A stretch of DNA of 46,907 nucleotides from Chara braunii (lineage: Eukaryota; Streptophyta; Charophyceae; Charales; Characeae): the NCBI GenBank assembly GCA_003427395.1, contig BFEA01000096.1, positions 3,225,251-3,272,157 on the forward strand. Direction: 5' to 3'. Position numbers and translations under genes: made by a program. The notes under the pieces are model-generated. The model was given only the letters and a program-made list of their open reading frames with translations. It was not told the origin of the DNA and made no database searches. How positions within the stretch are numbered: position 1 is the stretch's first letter; every line of letters begins with the position of its first letter. Positions 30,992 through 41,470 of the stretch are shown piece after piece.

Positions 30992-32125
30992 ATGGCAGCC
31001 CCGCCGATGTCCTCCCCCGGCATGTCCGAGGAGGAAAAGAGACCGATCAGGGAAATCCTCTCCAAGTGTTATTCCGATGGAGTGTTACCTAAGAAGCTAG
31101 CCCCCAATATCGTGGAGGTAGGCGACGATTATGTGAAAGTGACGGTAAATCCCTAAGTCTATCGTGTGCAGGCGGAATGGCTCCGAGAACACGCTGTGTC
31201 AATTTTTTTCGGAGAGGAGTCAATGTCCTTATCGATTGATGTGAAAAAACGGTTAGTGCGTATTTATGAAAACGGCTGGGCCACTGGAAACAAAGTGCTA
31301 GCCCCACCCAAGAGAGGCTTGTTCCACAATGAAGGGAGGAACCTAGTCACATATGTAGCCACAGCCAAAGAAATCGCCACCTATATAATCCGAGTATGGC
31401 AGACCAAGATCGAACAAGACAACAAACAGTACACGGTATCCTTCCGCCCATGGATGACCGAGCAGGAACTCTGGGAATGGCGGGAGGTTGCACGACATAA
31501 AATTTTCTAGAATAGATGCCAACAGGTTCCTGTTGCGGCATTAGCCTCACTTCACGGAGCTGTGGAGGATGCATTTGGGGAGATAGTCAGAGTGTTTCCG
31601 ACGTACAAAGACCAAAATTCACCGGATTTGGTCAACATTCATTTTGACTTGGCTTCAGCATCCAGACTAAGATATAAACGTTACCTAGTGGTAAACATGG
31701 GCAAGGATGGGTATGTAGATATGGAGGTGGTCTGCGCCATCACGCCTTGGTGTTCGAAGTGCAGACAACACTTTCGTTCTGACGATGACCCGGACTGCCC
31801 GAGAAAGAAATCGGCCTCGTATGCTGAAAAGGTGAAGGGGAAAGACCCGGACCCGAATCACAAGGAGAAAAAAGCAGAAAAGGACAAGAAGGGGGAGAAA
31901 TCACCATTGTCAAAGAAGACTCCAGATCCAAAAAAAATTGTACCAAAGTCGGGGAGGGATGAAGGTACGAGTAAGAGGGACGAAGGTACGAGTAAGAGTG
32001 AGGAAAGAAGGAGGGAGCATAATCCCTCGCTACCCCCCCACCTCCTCCAGAGTCACAAGAGACAAAAGAGGAGAAGGGGAAAAAGGAGAAGGGCAAGGGC
32101 ATGCAAAAAGAAAGGACCAAAATGA
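30992..32125 (+). pseudogene. LINE ORF1 (nucleic-acid-binding protein), two nonsense codons
   Basis: One continuous frame from ATG 30992 to TGA 32123-32125, broken only by TAA 31154-31156 and TAG 31508-31510. It starts MAAPPMSSPGMSEEEKRP, has a central part like plant LINE ORF1 proteins, then a zinc-knuckle-like CSKCRQHFRSDDDPDCPR and a Lys/Glu-rich, highly charged tail. Such ORF1 proteins coat LINE RNA. It lies upstream of ORF2 in the same orientation with a ~40-bp gap. Because only two point stops break it, the copy is younger than the Harbinger remnant. Confidence 0.75.
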
Positions 32126-32166
32126 AGCCCCGAATCCAAAATTTGCGTGGAAAGGACCCAAAGAAT

Positions 32167-35100
32167 GGTCCTCCCGCCAATAGTTAAATTGGCAACGTGG
32201 AATGTTTAGGCGATACAAATGGGAAGTGCAAAAAAGCACGACTACGGGAATGGATCCACACACAGAATATACAACTAACTTGTCTTCAGGAAACCAAATT
32301 GGACGAAAAAAAACTGAAAGAAATACAAGGTTGGTGGCAGGGCCCTCAGGTGTGGGCCCCTGCAGAGGGATTGAAAGGAGGAGTAACAATTTTGATTGAT
32401 AAAGATTTGGAAATAGTAGAGTTAGACATATATGTAGATTCTAATGGGGAAGTTTGCCTGGATCAAATTGGCATTGGGAGAAGAGGACTGGTCGGACGAT
32501 ATACGTGTCAGTCCACTAACAAGAGAGAATTAGCTTTCGAGCTTCGCTTCCGACCTTTATACCGGATACAGAAAACCTGATACTGGCGGGAGACTGGAAT
32601 ACAGTCTTCAATCCTAGTCTAGACTCACTCAAAACCAAACAGCTGAGAGCAGACTCTCTTACCTTATCTCAAGTAACGGAAACTCAAGTCCTTACTAACG
32701 TATTCCGTGTCTTCAACCCGGAAGCCAATGATTTCACGTGGTACGAACCCAAACCATCAAAAAATACCCAGGCTCCCAGGAAAAGACTCAATTTTTTCTT
32801 AATCCGGGGAGCTTCGTGGGACAGGGCCATATGGTGTGATGTAGGGACTGAGTCACTATTAGATCACCAGCCGGTCTTGTTGGATATTCTAGCAAAAGAT
32901 ATAGTAGAGAGACACCGGCCACCCTTTAGGCTAAATGTTCAAATCTCAAAAGATGAGGGAGTGTTATGCTGGGTCAAGAATCAAATGCAGACATGGAAGA
33001 ATGCAAAATATCTGTTCGAGAACACAGAGCAATGGGCCGAAGCAGGGATCCGTATCCTTCGAGCAACTCTCATAGAATTATCAAAGATGAAAGCGGCAGC
33101 TAAATCCTGGAAAGAAAAAGTACTAGTCAAAGCGATAAAGGATGCAGAAACACGAATGGGAACAAATCCCTTTGCGGACTACCACTGGACCGATAAACGG
33201 AGTGAGTATTTAACGCAATTAGAATAGTTGGAAATACAGAAACAGAATGAGTGGCAGAAACGACTCAAAATCAGAGGAATAGTGGGATATGACAGGATGA
33301 CAAAGTTGATCTTTAGATCGTTGTTGCTTCGACAGTCTAAGTCGTTAGTTAGGGAACTGTCACACCCATTCACCATTAATGCTCCTATAGCGACAGACAC
33401 GATAGACCTATGTGCCTATGTCCAGGAATATTTCAGGGATATCGTGACAACCAGACGTCCCCTTGACCCCCCAAAGTTTGACCTCTCAGAATTTTCAAAT
33501 TTCTGGGAGCCACTTACCGGAAGGATCACAACAACAGCCAGAGAGAAGATGGACATGCCAATGACACAGAAGGAAATCGAGACAGCAGCAAAACATATAT
33601 CCACAGAAAAATGCCCAGGCCTAGACGGCTTACCAATCGAATTATATATGTCGTGCTGGGAGGTATTTACCCCTTTCCTGTGTGAAATATACAACAGAGT
33701 TCTGGTATCTGGATCCTTCTCATGGAGCTTTACTAAAGGTATGATTACCCTCTTATACAAAAAGTAAAAGTCAAGTTAAAAATCGGAGACTCATCTCTCT
33801 GTTAAATGTAATCTACAAACTATTCGCAAAGACGATGACTAATCGACAAGCAAAGCTCCTCCTATAACTAATTGGGTGGGAGCAAGGGGCGTTTGTAAAA
33901 GGAAGGTCCATCTTTGACAATATAATGGCGACAGTACAAACTCTGGAGATAATTGGAAAGGAAAAACGAGAAGTGGCAATACTCCTCTTCGACATGGAAA
34001 AAGCGTATCATAAAGTGGGTTGGGATTTTGTTCATACCTCGATAAAGAGAATGGGCTTTGGAGACGGCTTCTCCAGAGCGGTTCAAGCAAGCTATCATTC
34101 GGCCCAGTCGGTAGTAGTCGTGAATGGCAAACTGTCAGAACAGTTTCCACTCACCAGATCATTGAGACAAGGTTGCCCTTTGGCACCCCTGCTCTTTGTT
34201 CTGCAGTTAGAAGTTATGCTAGCCAATATCAGATCAAACAACCGGATCACGGGCCTATGGATAACCCCACAATTGCAATGGAAAGGAGGGGCGATAGCTG
34301 ATGATCTAACTATAGCTTGTGAGAACACACCGGTAGTTTTAGGTGAACTCAAAACAGCCTTAGATGAATATTGCCAACTTTCAGAGCCTTCAATCAATTG
34401 GGACAAATCAGCGTACTTGCTCCCGGCCCCTAAGGTGTTCTGTGTGGACTGGGGCCTGAAGCAAATACCCGCTAACTATGCAGACCGTTTTTTGGGTGTA
34501 CAAGTTTCGTTGTCAGATTGTGCAGATCTGCAGGACTCGCTACTAGTGGAGAAGGTGACAGCAAGAGTAGCAGGATGACTACGTTATCACAAGCTCTCCT
34601 TATACGGAAGAGCCTTGGTCCTGACGTCAGCGGCCCTCTCACTTCTATGGTTCCCGCTTTCGATCCATCTCCTGGGGGAGCAGGCCTATGCAAGCATAAA
34701 GAGAGCAACAACACAGTATCTATGGAAGCCCGCAGCAATAGAGCAACGAGGTTTATTGGTTAAAGTGGCCGGGGACTTGATCGCAGCCCCTAGAGAGAAG
34801 GGGGGCTTGGGGATTCTAGACCTAGTCCAACAAAATTTGGGATTGTTGGGCAAATGGGTACTGTTTGCTGTTTTTTGTAATAGAAAAAAGTCCTGGGTAA
34901 AATAGCCATTTCGTCAAAACAAACATATTATATTTTTTGAACGAAATCAAAACTGACTTTTTTTGCCAAAATCCGGTCGGAATTTTTGGCTCTTGGGGGG
35001 TCCGGCGTTCCCAAAACGCCGGACCCCCTACATGTATCTGGTCTCAGCTTGAGACCAGATACAATTTTTTTTATTATTATTATTTTTTTATTTTTTTTTT

Positions 35101-35910
35101 TGGTATCTGGTCTCAAGCTGAGACCAGATACATGTAGGGGGTCCGGCGTTCTGGGAACGCCGGACCCCCAGGAGCAAAAAACTCTGACCAGATTTTCGCA
35201 AAAAAAATCAGTTTTTATTTCGTTCAAAAAATATAATATGTTCGTTTTGACGAAATGGCTGTTGTAAGACTAGCGGAGTCTGTACTGGCGAAAGAGTGGA
35301 ACCCGTCAAATCCTTCTCATGTGTGGATCTATCTTTTCATCCCCTCGTAAGTAAGGAGAAAACCGAAATCAAAAGTCTGGAGAAATATCATGTATGCATG
35401 GTGTAAAATCAAACCCTCCAAGCAGACCCCACTGTCCACTATACAGGAAATATTGAACCAAATATTATTTGAAAATGAGTTCATAAAACAAGAAGATGGT
35501 TCAACCTTTCTGGCAGAAGGGAGGGAGGGATCTTTTCGGAGATCTTGTATATAACAAGGTCTTATCCAAATAAAGGACATCTGGGACACGCACTCTATGG
35601 TCTGGAGAAGCTTTGACGCGCTGCGGAACAAGCTGGTACGCCTGCAAAACTCAAGAGCTAACCTGATTAAAATTCAGCAGGCAGTCCCAGACTATTGGGT
35701 GTCCGTTTTGAAAAGCGTGGGTGAAAAACCAATAAACACATGGTGGGAAGACCCGACAGACCCACAAGGTATTTTGAAGATACTTGACCCAAAACTGGAC
35801 CAGGGGATAAGAGTGCAGTAGTGGAGAGAACAACGCCAAGACCTGCAACGCCTCAAATATGTAGGGGAAAAGGTGATCCAAACCTCAAAGGAACTAACTG
35901 AGGTAAGAGT
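32167..35910 (+). pseudogene. LINE ORF2: endonuclease and reverse transcriptase, decayed and interrupted
   Basis: Start region KLATWNV, frameshift near 32196, then the AP-endonuclease fold (CLQETKL; after a frameshift near 32570, LAGDWNTVFNP; DHQPVLLD). TAG at 33225-33227. RT begins TEKCPGLDGLPIELYM; a frameshift near 33770 and a stop near 33864 precede GAFVKGRSIFDN, LLFDMEKAYHKVGWDF, SLRQGCPLAPLLF and AIADDLTIA. TGA at 34576-34578, then LSLYGRALVLTSAALSLLWF and GGLGILDLVQQN. The catalytic Asp in FDME and the ADD pair are kept; the usual KAYD reads KAYH. Element F cuts the frame at 34901. The C-terminal part resumes at 35264 (VRLAESVLAKEWNP) and ends without the Cys/His finger near 35910. Inactive. 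Confidence 0.88.
34901..35263. mobile_element. Foldback element F, copy 1, inside LINE ORF2
   Basis: Ends AATAGCCATTTCGTCAAAAC and GTTTTGACGAAATGGCTGTT; nearly the whole 363 bp is one imperfect palindrome. Within each half, GTATCTGGTCTC/GAGACCAGATAC makes a further hairpin. Flanked by GTAA at 34897-34900 and 35264-35267. LINE protein sequence continues on both sides, which confirms insertion. Confidence 0.88.
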
Positions 35911-36021
35911 ATGACCCACAACTACGTCAGACAAAGAAGTTACCCTGATCAGTCGATCTCCGGAAAGCATGCAGGTGGAAACTTTACTTAGTGGTTGGAG
36001 GGGGGTAGAGGCGACAGAAGC
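35911..36021. other. Junction of LINE remnant and duplicated block
   Basis: The LINE loses homology here without a 3'UTR or tail. The block homology begins near 36022. Confidence 0.4.
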
Positions 36022-37433
36022 CTCGGTCCCCTCTTTCGCCTCCATATCCTCTTGTCCAGTTTGGAATGGCGAGACTTCAATAACATTGGAGTCTATTACT
36101 TGATTACAGGGATAATCCCCGTCTGCTCGCAGTACGAACAGTCCTGCCCCGACCTCCTACGCCCCCTGTGTACCCTTTACCCCGACTATCTCGTTTCCCT
36201 TCCGAATCGCAATCGGCGCTTTCCACATGTCTATCCGCTGGTGCGGTACGCAAGTATCCCTACCGGAGTGCGGCTAGTGGCTCTCTTTATCCCGCCGGTT
36301 CCTCAATTGCCACCGCCGCCCCTGCCACCTGTATTGAGACTACCATCGCCACTGGAAAAGCAATGATCGTCGCTAGTGCAACAATAACAGGGGGATAGTA
36401 ATCGAGTATTGATGGCAAGCTTATCTTTGGTCCTCAAGACGGGGGCATTCATGCAATTGGGCGGGCCCCTTCTGATCAACCCCCGAAATACAGTCGCGCA
36501 AAAAGTCGCACGTTTACAGAAAGTAGTTCGCCCCCTATGTGATGCCTAGGGGGTTCCAATCTTATGCAAGCTCCAGGTTGCATACTCCATGCCCTGCACA
36601 CAAAGAAGAAGAAAGTAAGACATGAAGAGGTAAAGGAAAGAGGAGAGAGCAGAGTGGTCCCACGGCGGTTGGTAATTGATCGCGCCTTGACGGTCTTGGA
36701 AATAATGGTTGTCAACTTGTCATAGCTTCTTTCTTGTTCTGTAAAAAGTGGGGAGGGAAACTTTGGCGCGATTATCGCGCGAGATAAATCTTTTTTTCTT
36801 TTTTTTTGAAGTTTGAAATACGAGGGATTACGGGAATCAGGATTTTAATAGATTTAGGAATTAGGGGCGAGAGAATACGAGGGATTACGAGCGATTATCG
36901 CGCGGTAACCTCTTCTTGCTCCTTCTTGGCAAGCACGAGTGTAACTGTAATCCTCTCTTTCTTGATCTTTTTTTTCACGCAAAACTTTGTGCCTATTTCA
37001 TGTCTATTTCATTGACATAGCAGGTGCATGACCGAATTGATGCGTGGAGAGCGGCTACGGCCCCTGCACCGCAAGCCCGTCATGCACCCATTGGCACTTC
37101 CTCCTTCCCTCTCCTTCCTACTTCAAGCATAATTAGAATTGTCTCGGGCAAATACCGAATACCATATATTTCGCAAGCATAACTAATTTGCTCTCTAATC
37201 TACACTTGGGAGTTAGAGTGGTCGAGAGGATCTGCTAACGAGTGGAGAATAGAACAGTGAGTAGGGAGTTGGACGATCCAACGAGCTGGTGCTGGGTATG
37301 TGGGGTTGACGTGTGGCCGTGAAGGACTATGGCACATGGGCGAACCTGACTTATATACTCGGGCTAAGCGGATGACAACTTTGGATTGTTCATAGGTGCA
37401 AGGTGACGGACTGCCCGCATCGTGGGAACTGAG

Positions 37434-37442
37434 ACACACACA

Positions 37443-37529
<87 letters not shown>

Positions 37530-37530
37530 G
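37434..37530. repeat. (CA)n(GA)n compound microsatellite
   Basis: (AC)n 37434-37460 followed by (GA)n to about 37530. Block copy 1 has only GA here, so the CA part expanded or was lost after duplication. Confidence 0.95.
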
Positions 37531-38047
37531 GAGGTGTTAAAGTGGGGTTATCTCTTCGCATCTTCTGTGTAATTTTGATTTCTGGTTTTGACCATTCTCG
37601 TTTGTGGCAGTCTTGAATTTTCCTTTATTTTCTTTGATTGATGTATGAATTATCTTTCTCTCCCCCATCCCTTCCTTTTCAGCGCGGAATGTATATCGTC
37701 TGTCAGAACTGACCGATTGCTGGAACCATTCGAAAGCCCGAGGGATTGTCAATCACTGAGTCGAGGAATTATGATGTTTGTGGAATAGGCACCTTGCTGA
37801 TGTATGGAATCCGACCCCTTTTTTTACACTCATGTTTTTGAGTATATAATAGCGACTGAAAGTTTATTTTTGCACTAAGCTTGTAGAAGTTATCTCTCTG
37901 AACCAACCCGGGTCAGGATAGATGCATGAATAGATGGTGGTTTACATTCTCGTTCGGACCACCTCTGTACACACGCCTAGGTATGGGGTGGATCTTCCTC
38001 AGGCATGGTCCACATGCGGTTGACATCTGGTGTGTGGGAATATTTTT

Positions 38048-38817
38048 GGGAAAAGTTATAGAAGCCCCCCGCGGCAAAACCTTTGTATCCATATCTCCCC
38101 CAAAATGGACTTGCTGCATTTGAGGTCCCCCAATAACTTTTTTGTATTTCTTGCTCCCCAGTAGGGCCTCAAACCGGGCCTGAGGCCGCGAAAGCTGATA
38201 AGCTTGGCTCTTTTCGAAGTTTCCATTCCGCCTGCGGCACACTTGCACTTTCTTGGATGTATCTTTCTCGAATCGGGCCCAGGTGAGGTGGAGGCTCAAG
38301 TACCTCTGGCCATACTGGGCCGGTAACGCCCGCAATGGGAAAATGGCGGGAAGTCAACCGCACACTTGCACTTTCTTGGATGCACTTTCTTGCATGTATC
38401 TTTCTCGAATCGGGCCCAGGTGAGGTGAAGGCCCGAGTACCTCCGGCCCGGTACTGGGCGGGTAATGCCCGCTATGCAAAAATGGCGGGAAGTCATTTTC
38501 GGACCTGCGTCACACTTGCACTTTCTTGGATGTATCTTTCTTGAATCGGGCGCAGGTGAGGTGAAGGAAGTGCGGACGCGAGTATGCTATGCCCTCTCGA
38601 ATGAACCGGACCCAAATATCGCCCACGTACAACTGGGTTGGCTTGCGGGTCGAAATCAAGCTGAGGCGGCCTCAGGCCCGGTCTGAGGCCCTACCGGCCT
38701 CAGACCGGGGTGCAAGAATGACAGAAAAGTTTGTGGGGGACCTCCGACGCAACAAGTCAATTTTGGGGAGAAATCGCTACAAAGGGTTTGCCGCGGGGGG
38801 CATCTATAACTTTTCCC
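38048..38817. mobile_element. MULE-like MITE, 770 bp, 9-bp TSD
   Basis: TIRs of about 140 bp start GGGAAAAGTTATAGAAGCCC and end with the imperfect inverse GGCATCTATAACTTTTCCC. AATATTTTT flanks both sides (38039-38047, 38818-38826). The paralogous site at 29439-29447 has a single AATATTTTT, a direct empty site. Nine-base duplications and long TIRs are typical of Mutator-like elements. No transposase. The interior holds three units of CACACTTGCACTTTCTTGGA. Confidence 0.93.
38233..38570. repeat. Three tandem repeats inside the MULE-like element
   Basis: CACACTTGCACTTTCTTGGA starts units at about 38239, 38361 and 38512; each continues through GTATCTTTCT.GAATCGGG and CAGGTGAGGTG. Unit length varies from about 120 to 150 bp. 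Confidence 0.85.
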
Positions 38818-39107
38818 AATATTTTTCCTCTCTTTCCTTCTGCCCATCGATCAACCGTCTGATTTGTACTAGGCATAGGAACACCGTCCCTTTGTAAGAA
38901 CAATAGGGGTAGGTTGACTTGGATTCGGTTGGAACAGATCATGTGCATGCACGTATACAAATGATCACCAAAACGATAGTCATCATGCTTACGAGTGTCT
39001 GCATGACCTGTCCCCGACACTACCTCGCCTCGCACGCCCTGTCTTGTAGTTCTATCACTGCTTCAGTAGTGAACTCACGAATTTGAGACGTGGACAGCGG
39101 ACAGTAA

Positions 39108-39492
39108 GGGCCTCGCCACACCACTCTCGAATCTCGAAAATTCGCGAGTCGGGCACCGCCACACAGCATCGCTTGAAAAAAGAGCTCGGAACTGTTCGAG
39201 AGCTGTCAGAAAGGATTTTTCGAGTGCCTTCTCGAAATGATGTTTTCGCCTAGCCTGCAGCGTTGGAGTTTTCGTTATACCGCCCGTCCGCGCTCGACTT
39301 CGACGTCCATTTCGAGAGTTGTCAGGCCGTTTTCTCGGGCCGCGGATATCATCCACGTTCCAGATGAATTTTCGAGAGGCTGGTCTAGTGTGCTATGTGG
39401 CGAAGGGCCATTTTCTCTCGAAAACCGGCCTCTCGAAAAATCCTGACAGCCCTCGAATATTTTCGCAATTCGAGAGTGGTGTGGTGAGGTCC
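39108..39492. mobile_element. MITE family A3 subtype, 385 bp
   Basis: GGGCCTCGCCACACCACTCT to AGTGGTGTGGTGAGGTCC, flanked by TAA at 39105-39107 and 39493-39495. Ortholog-by-duplication of 29729-30119. Confidence 0.9.
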
Positions 39493-39495
39493 TAA

Positions 39496-39702
39496 GTGCA
39501 GGGATGCTGCTCTTTCCAGATTTTGAACTCTTTTACTGCTGTCCGTGAACTGTCCAGAAATTTGTACAGGGGACAGTAGTGGAGCGAGACCCATCCAGAC
39601 CTGTGTTCGAATCCAGATGATGGAACTTGACAAGTGAAACCAACTACTAACGAATTGCTTGGGGCCGGTCAGGTCAATGATAATATCTCAAGGCCGTCGC
39701 CC

Positions 39703-39737
<35 letters not shown>
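39496..39737 (+). mobile_element. Possible SINE-like segment with B-box and poly-A, copy 2
   Basis: Contains GTGTTCGAATCCAGATGATG, a near-consensus pol III B-box, and an A-run at 39707-39735. Duplicated counterpart of 30123-30364. The A-box is uncertain. Confidence 0.32.
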
Positions 39738-39987
39738 TGGCTTTTTCCAGATACCGTTTTCCAGGCTTTGGGGGCCGGGAAAACTTCCCCGCCGTCCTGA
39801 AATAGGCTTTCCGGCGGGCCTTGCTTTGTCAGATGGAGTCCGAGATACGCTTTTCCACGCCGTTTTTTCCACGGTTCCTCCCTGTGAGGAAATGCGATCT
39901 CGCAGTGTGATTGGAGCAGTCGAAGAGGACCCAAATCCAGGCGTCCGCACGAGGACCCAAAATCCAGGCCTCCGCAACCTTGGGCAA

Positions 39988-40072
39988 GGTCCCACTTGCA
40001 CGGATTAGGAGAATGCGGCCGTCGATCTTCGCTATCGACGGTCGAGATGGCATAATTCGTGCAAGTGGGACC
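39988..40072. mobile_element. Mini-MITE family E, copy 2
   Basis: GGTCCCACTTGCACGGATTA to ATTCGTGCAAGTGGGACC with the internal hairpin CCGTCGATC/TCGACGGTC. Second copy of the 6383-6466 element. Confidence 0.78.
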
Positions 40073-40121
40073 TAGCCCCTTGTGTGTTGCGAAATGGGGA
40101 AGAAGTGTGACTGGTCCACCC

Positions 40122-40122
40122 T
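40122..40122. other. Single undetermined base
   Basis: One N before a T homopolymer, marking uncertain run length. Confidence 0.95.
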
Positions 40123-40139
40123 NTTTTTTTTTTTTTTTA

Positions 40140-40618
40140 TTCAGCTCATTCTTATTACCACACCAATAAAAGAGGCCGGAAAGAAAGGAGAGCACCCTGT
40201 TTTTCCCAAATCGGGCATCCCATTTTTTCAAGAAACAACGATTTTGAGTACGCAGTGTGAGAGTGCCCTGAGCTAGGAAAGGACAGCGTCGCCCATGTAC
40301 AGAGCGCACACGTAGACAGAAGCACAGGGCTAGATTGCTGTAGGTTATCACATTAGCGAAAGAAGAAAAACGCGTCGGAAGTAGAAACACGTCGACAGTG
40401 GTACGTTATCACATCGCCCTCAGCTACCGTCGTCCCCCGAACACAACGCACCCTTATTTTGGCTGTGTCTGGCCGGAAATATAGCTTGTATACATTCCTT
40501 TTTAGGGTGCGTTATGTTCGGGGAAGAAGGTAGGCTCGTTGGCAAAATCTTTCGGCGGAGGACAAGGTTTCCGTACTCCTCTTGTAACGACACGTGGTTA
40601 TTCCGCACCGGCGAACTT
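40140..40618. other. Intergenic, inverted GGGTGCGTTATGTTCGGGG-like motif
   Basis: CCCCGAACACAACGCACCC (40435-40453) is the near-inverse of GGGTGCGTTATGTTCGGGG (40504-40522), forming a possible small TIR unit of about 88 bp. Otherwise nothing identified. Confidence 0.5.
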
Positions 40619-40638
40619 CTTTTTTTTTTTTTAATTTA

Positions 40639-40747
40639 ACATGAAGCATTTCTCGATTTATGCGTGTCATCCTTGCGCAGGGGCCATGCAATCTTCTCTG
40701 TATCGTTCCAATTTTAACGGATATCCCCGAAGGACACATGAAGCATT
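40639..40747 (-). mobile_element. U6 snRNA retrocopy 7, 12-bp TSD, no tail
   Basis: A U6 body lies on the minus strand at 40648-40735, from GTCCTTCGGGG to AAATCGAGAAATG, with one base missing in CATGCAATC. Flanks ACATGAAGCATT lie at 40639-40650 and 40736-40747; the target CATT overlaps the U6 end. A T-run lies outside the TSD. Confidence 0.9.
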
Positions 40748-40752
40748 ATTCT

Positions 40753-40797
40753 TGTCATCCTTGCGCAGGGGGTCATGGTTCCAATTTTCTCGATTTC
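40753..40797 (-). other. Scrambled U6 fragment
   Basis: TTGTCATCCTTGCGCAGGGG, then GGTTCCAATTTT, then CTCGATTT: three U6 segments in rearranged order, 6 bp beyond U6 copy 7. Likely a rearranged or template-switched product. Confidence 0.7.
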
Positions 40798-40806
40798 AAC
40801 GCCTGA

Positions 40807-41077
40807 GGGCATACTCACACTTCGACTCCAAATCCGCAAAACATGCGGATTTGGGAAGGGCCGATTTGAAGTTCATTGGGCCACTACTCTTGAAATGCAC
40901 AAACGACAAAAATCATGGCCGTGTATCTTTCCATGTTCTAGCGGAAGATTCACTCTCGTTTTGCACATTTCGAGAGTAGTGCAGCGAGGCCCATTGTCAC
41001 ACTGCTGTACCTTTTCAGATGGGACAAGGTCGCGGCCGTCTGGAGAAATGGGGATCTGTTACTTCGCTGGTCACCGC
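40807..41077. mobile_element. MITE family C, left part, with nested A'
   Basis: GGGCATACTCACACTTCGAC after TGA, then ATGCGGATTTGGGAAGGGCC. Interrupted at 40878-40992, then continues with CTGTACCTTTTCAGATGGGA and CGCGGCCGTCTGGAGAAATG as in 19253-19668. The right half is missing. It ends about 60 bp before the TATA box of the DUF4360 gene. Confidence 0.8.
40878..40992. mobile_element. Short MITE family A', nested in C
   Basis: GGGCCACTACTCTTGAAATG to TTCGAGAGTAGTGCAGCGAG then GCCC, 115 bp, flanked by ATT at 40875-40877 and 40993-40995. Confidence 0.9.
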
Positions 41078-41136
41078 CGCAGAGTGAAGCGAAGCCTTGT
41101 CACTCACGACGACCCCATTCAAGCCCATGGCGAGTG

Positions 41137-41143
41137 TATAAAA
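41137..41143 (+). promoter_or_regulatory. TATA box of the plus-strand DUF4360 gene
   Basis: GAGTGTATAAAAGCGAACC is a strong TATA match. Transcription would start near 41165-41175, giving a leader of about 290-300 nt before ATG 41461. Confidence 0.65.
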
Positions 41144-41340
41144 GCGAACCGAGCTGCCTCGACTGGACATCGACTGGACTGTCTACCTTAGATCGCACGC
41201 ATTTGCAATCTGTGCTCGTTGCTTGTACATTGCTAGGAGAAACTTCGACGAGTGGGGGGTCGAGCGGAGCAGCAAGTAGTTGTGTTTTACCTCTGCTTTC
41301 GTGTCTTCAGAGGACGGCCTTTCTGTCGCACGTAACAAAA

Positions 41341-41470
41341 GCGCGCTCCGGGGGAGGTGGAAGCTGAAGCAGCGGACAACAGCGCGCTCAGGGGGAGGTG
41401 GAAGCTGAAGCAGCGGACGACAGCGCGCTTAGGGGGAGGTGGAAGGTGAAGTATCGGACAATGGCGCGCT
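41341..41470 (+). repeat. 41-bp tandem repeat running into the start codon
   Basis: Units begin GCGCGCTC/T at 41341, 41382 and 41423, exactly 41 bp apart; a fourth GCGCGCT begins at 41464, right after the ATG. The unit junction GGACAACA/GACGACA reads GGACAATG at the gene start, so the initiator lies at a variant repeat boundary. Confidence 0.92.

Larger units (their letters stand above)
36022..39812. repeat. ~3-kb duplicated block, copy 2 (with MULE-like insert)
   Basis: Collinear with 27345-30440 once the 779-bp insertion plus TSD (38048-38826) is removed, leaving about 3.0 kb. Confidence 0.9.

Noticed and set aside
39560-39620. A true tRNA gene around GTGTTCGAATCC
   Set aside because: B-box is good, but there is no matching acceptor stem, anticodon arm or A-box.
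27345-39812. LTR retrotransposon with 3-kb LTRs
   Set aside because: The enclosed RT is of the endonuclease-bearing LINE type, no primer-binding or polypurine tract is visible, and the repeats contain older MITEs and lack TG...CA ends.
41398-41460. N-terminal extension of the plus-strand DUF4360 protein
   Set aside because: It would need GTG as start and would place repeat-derived residues before the signal peptide; ATG 41461 fits better.
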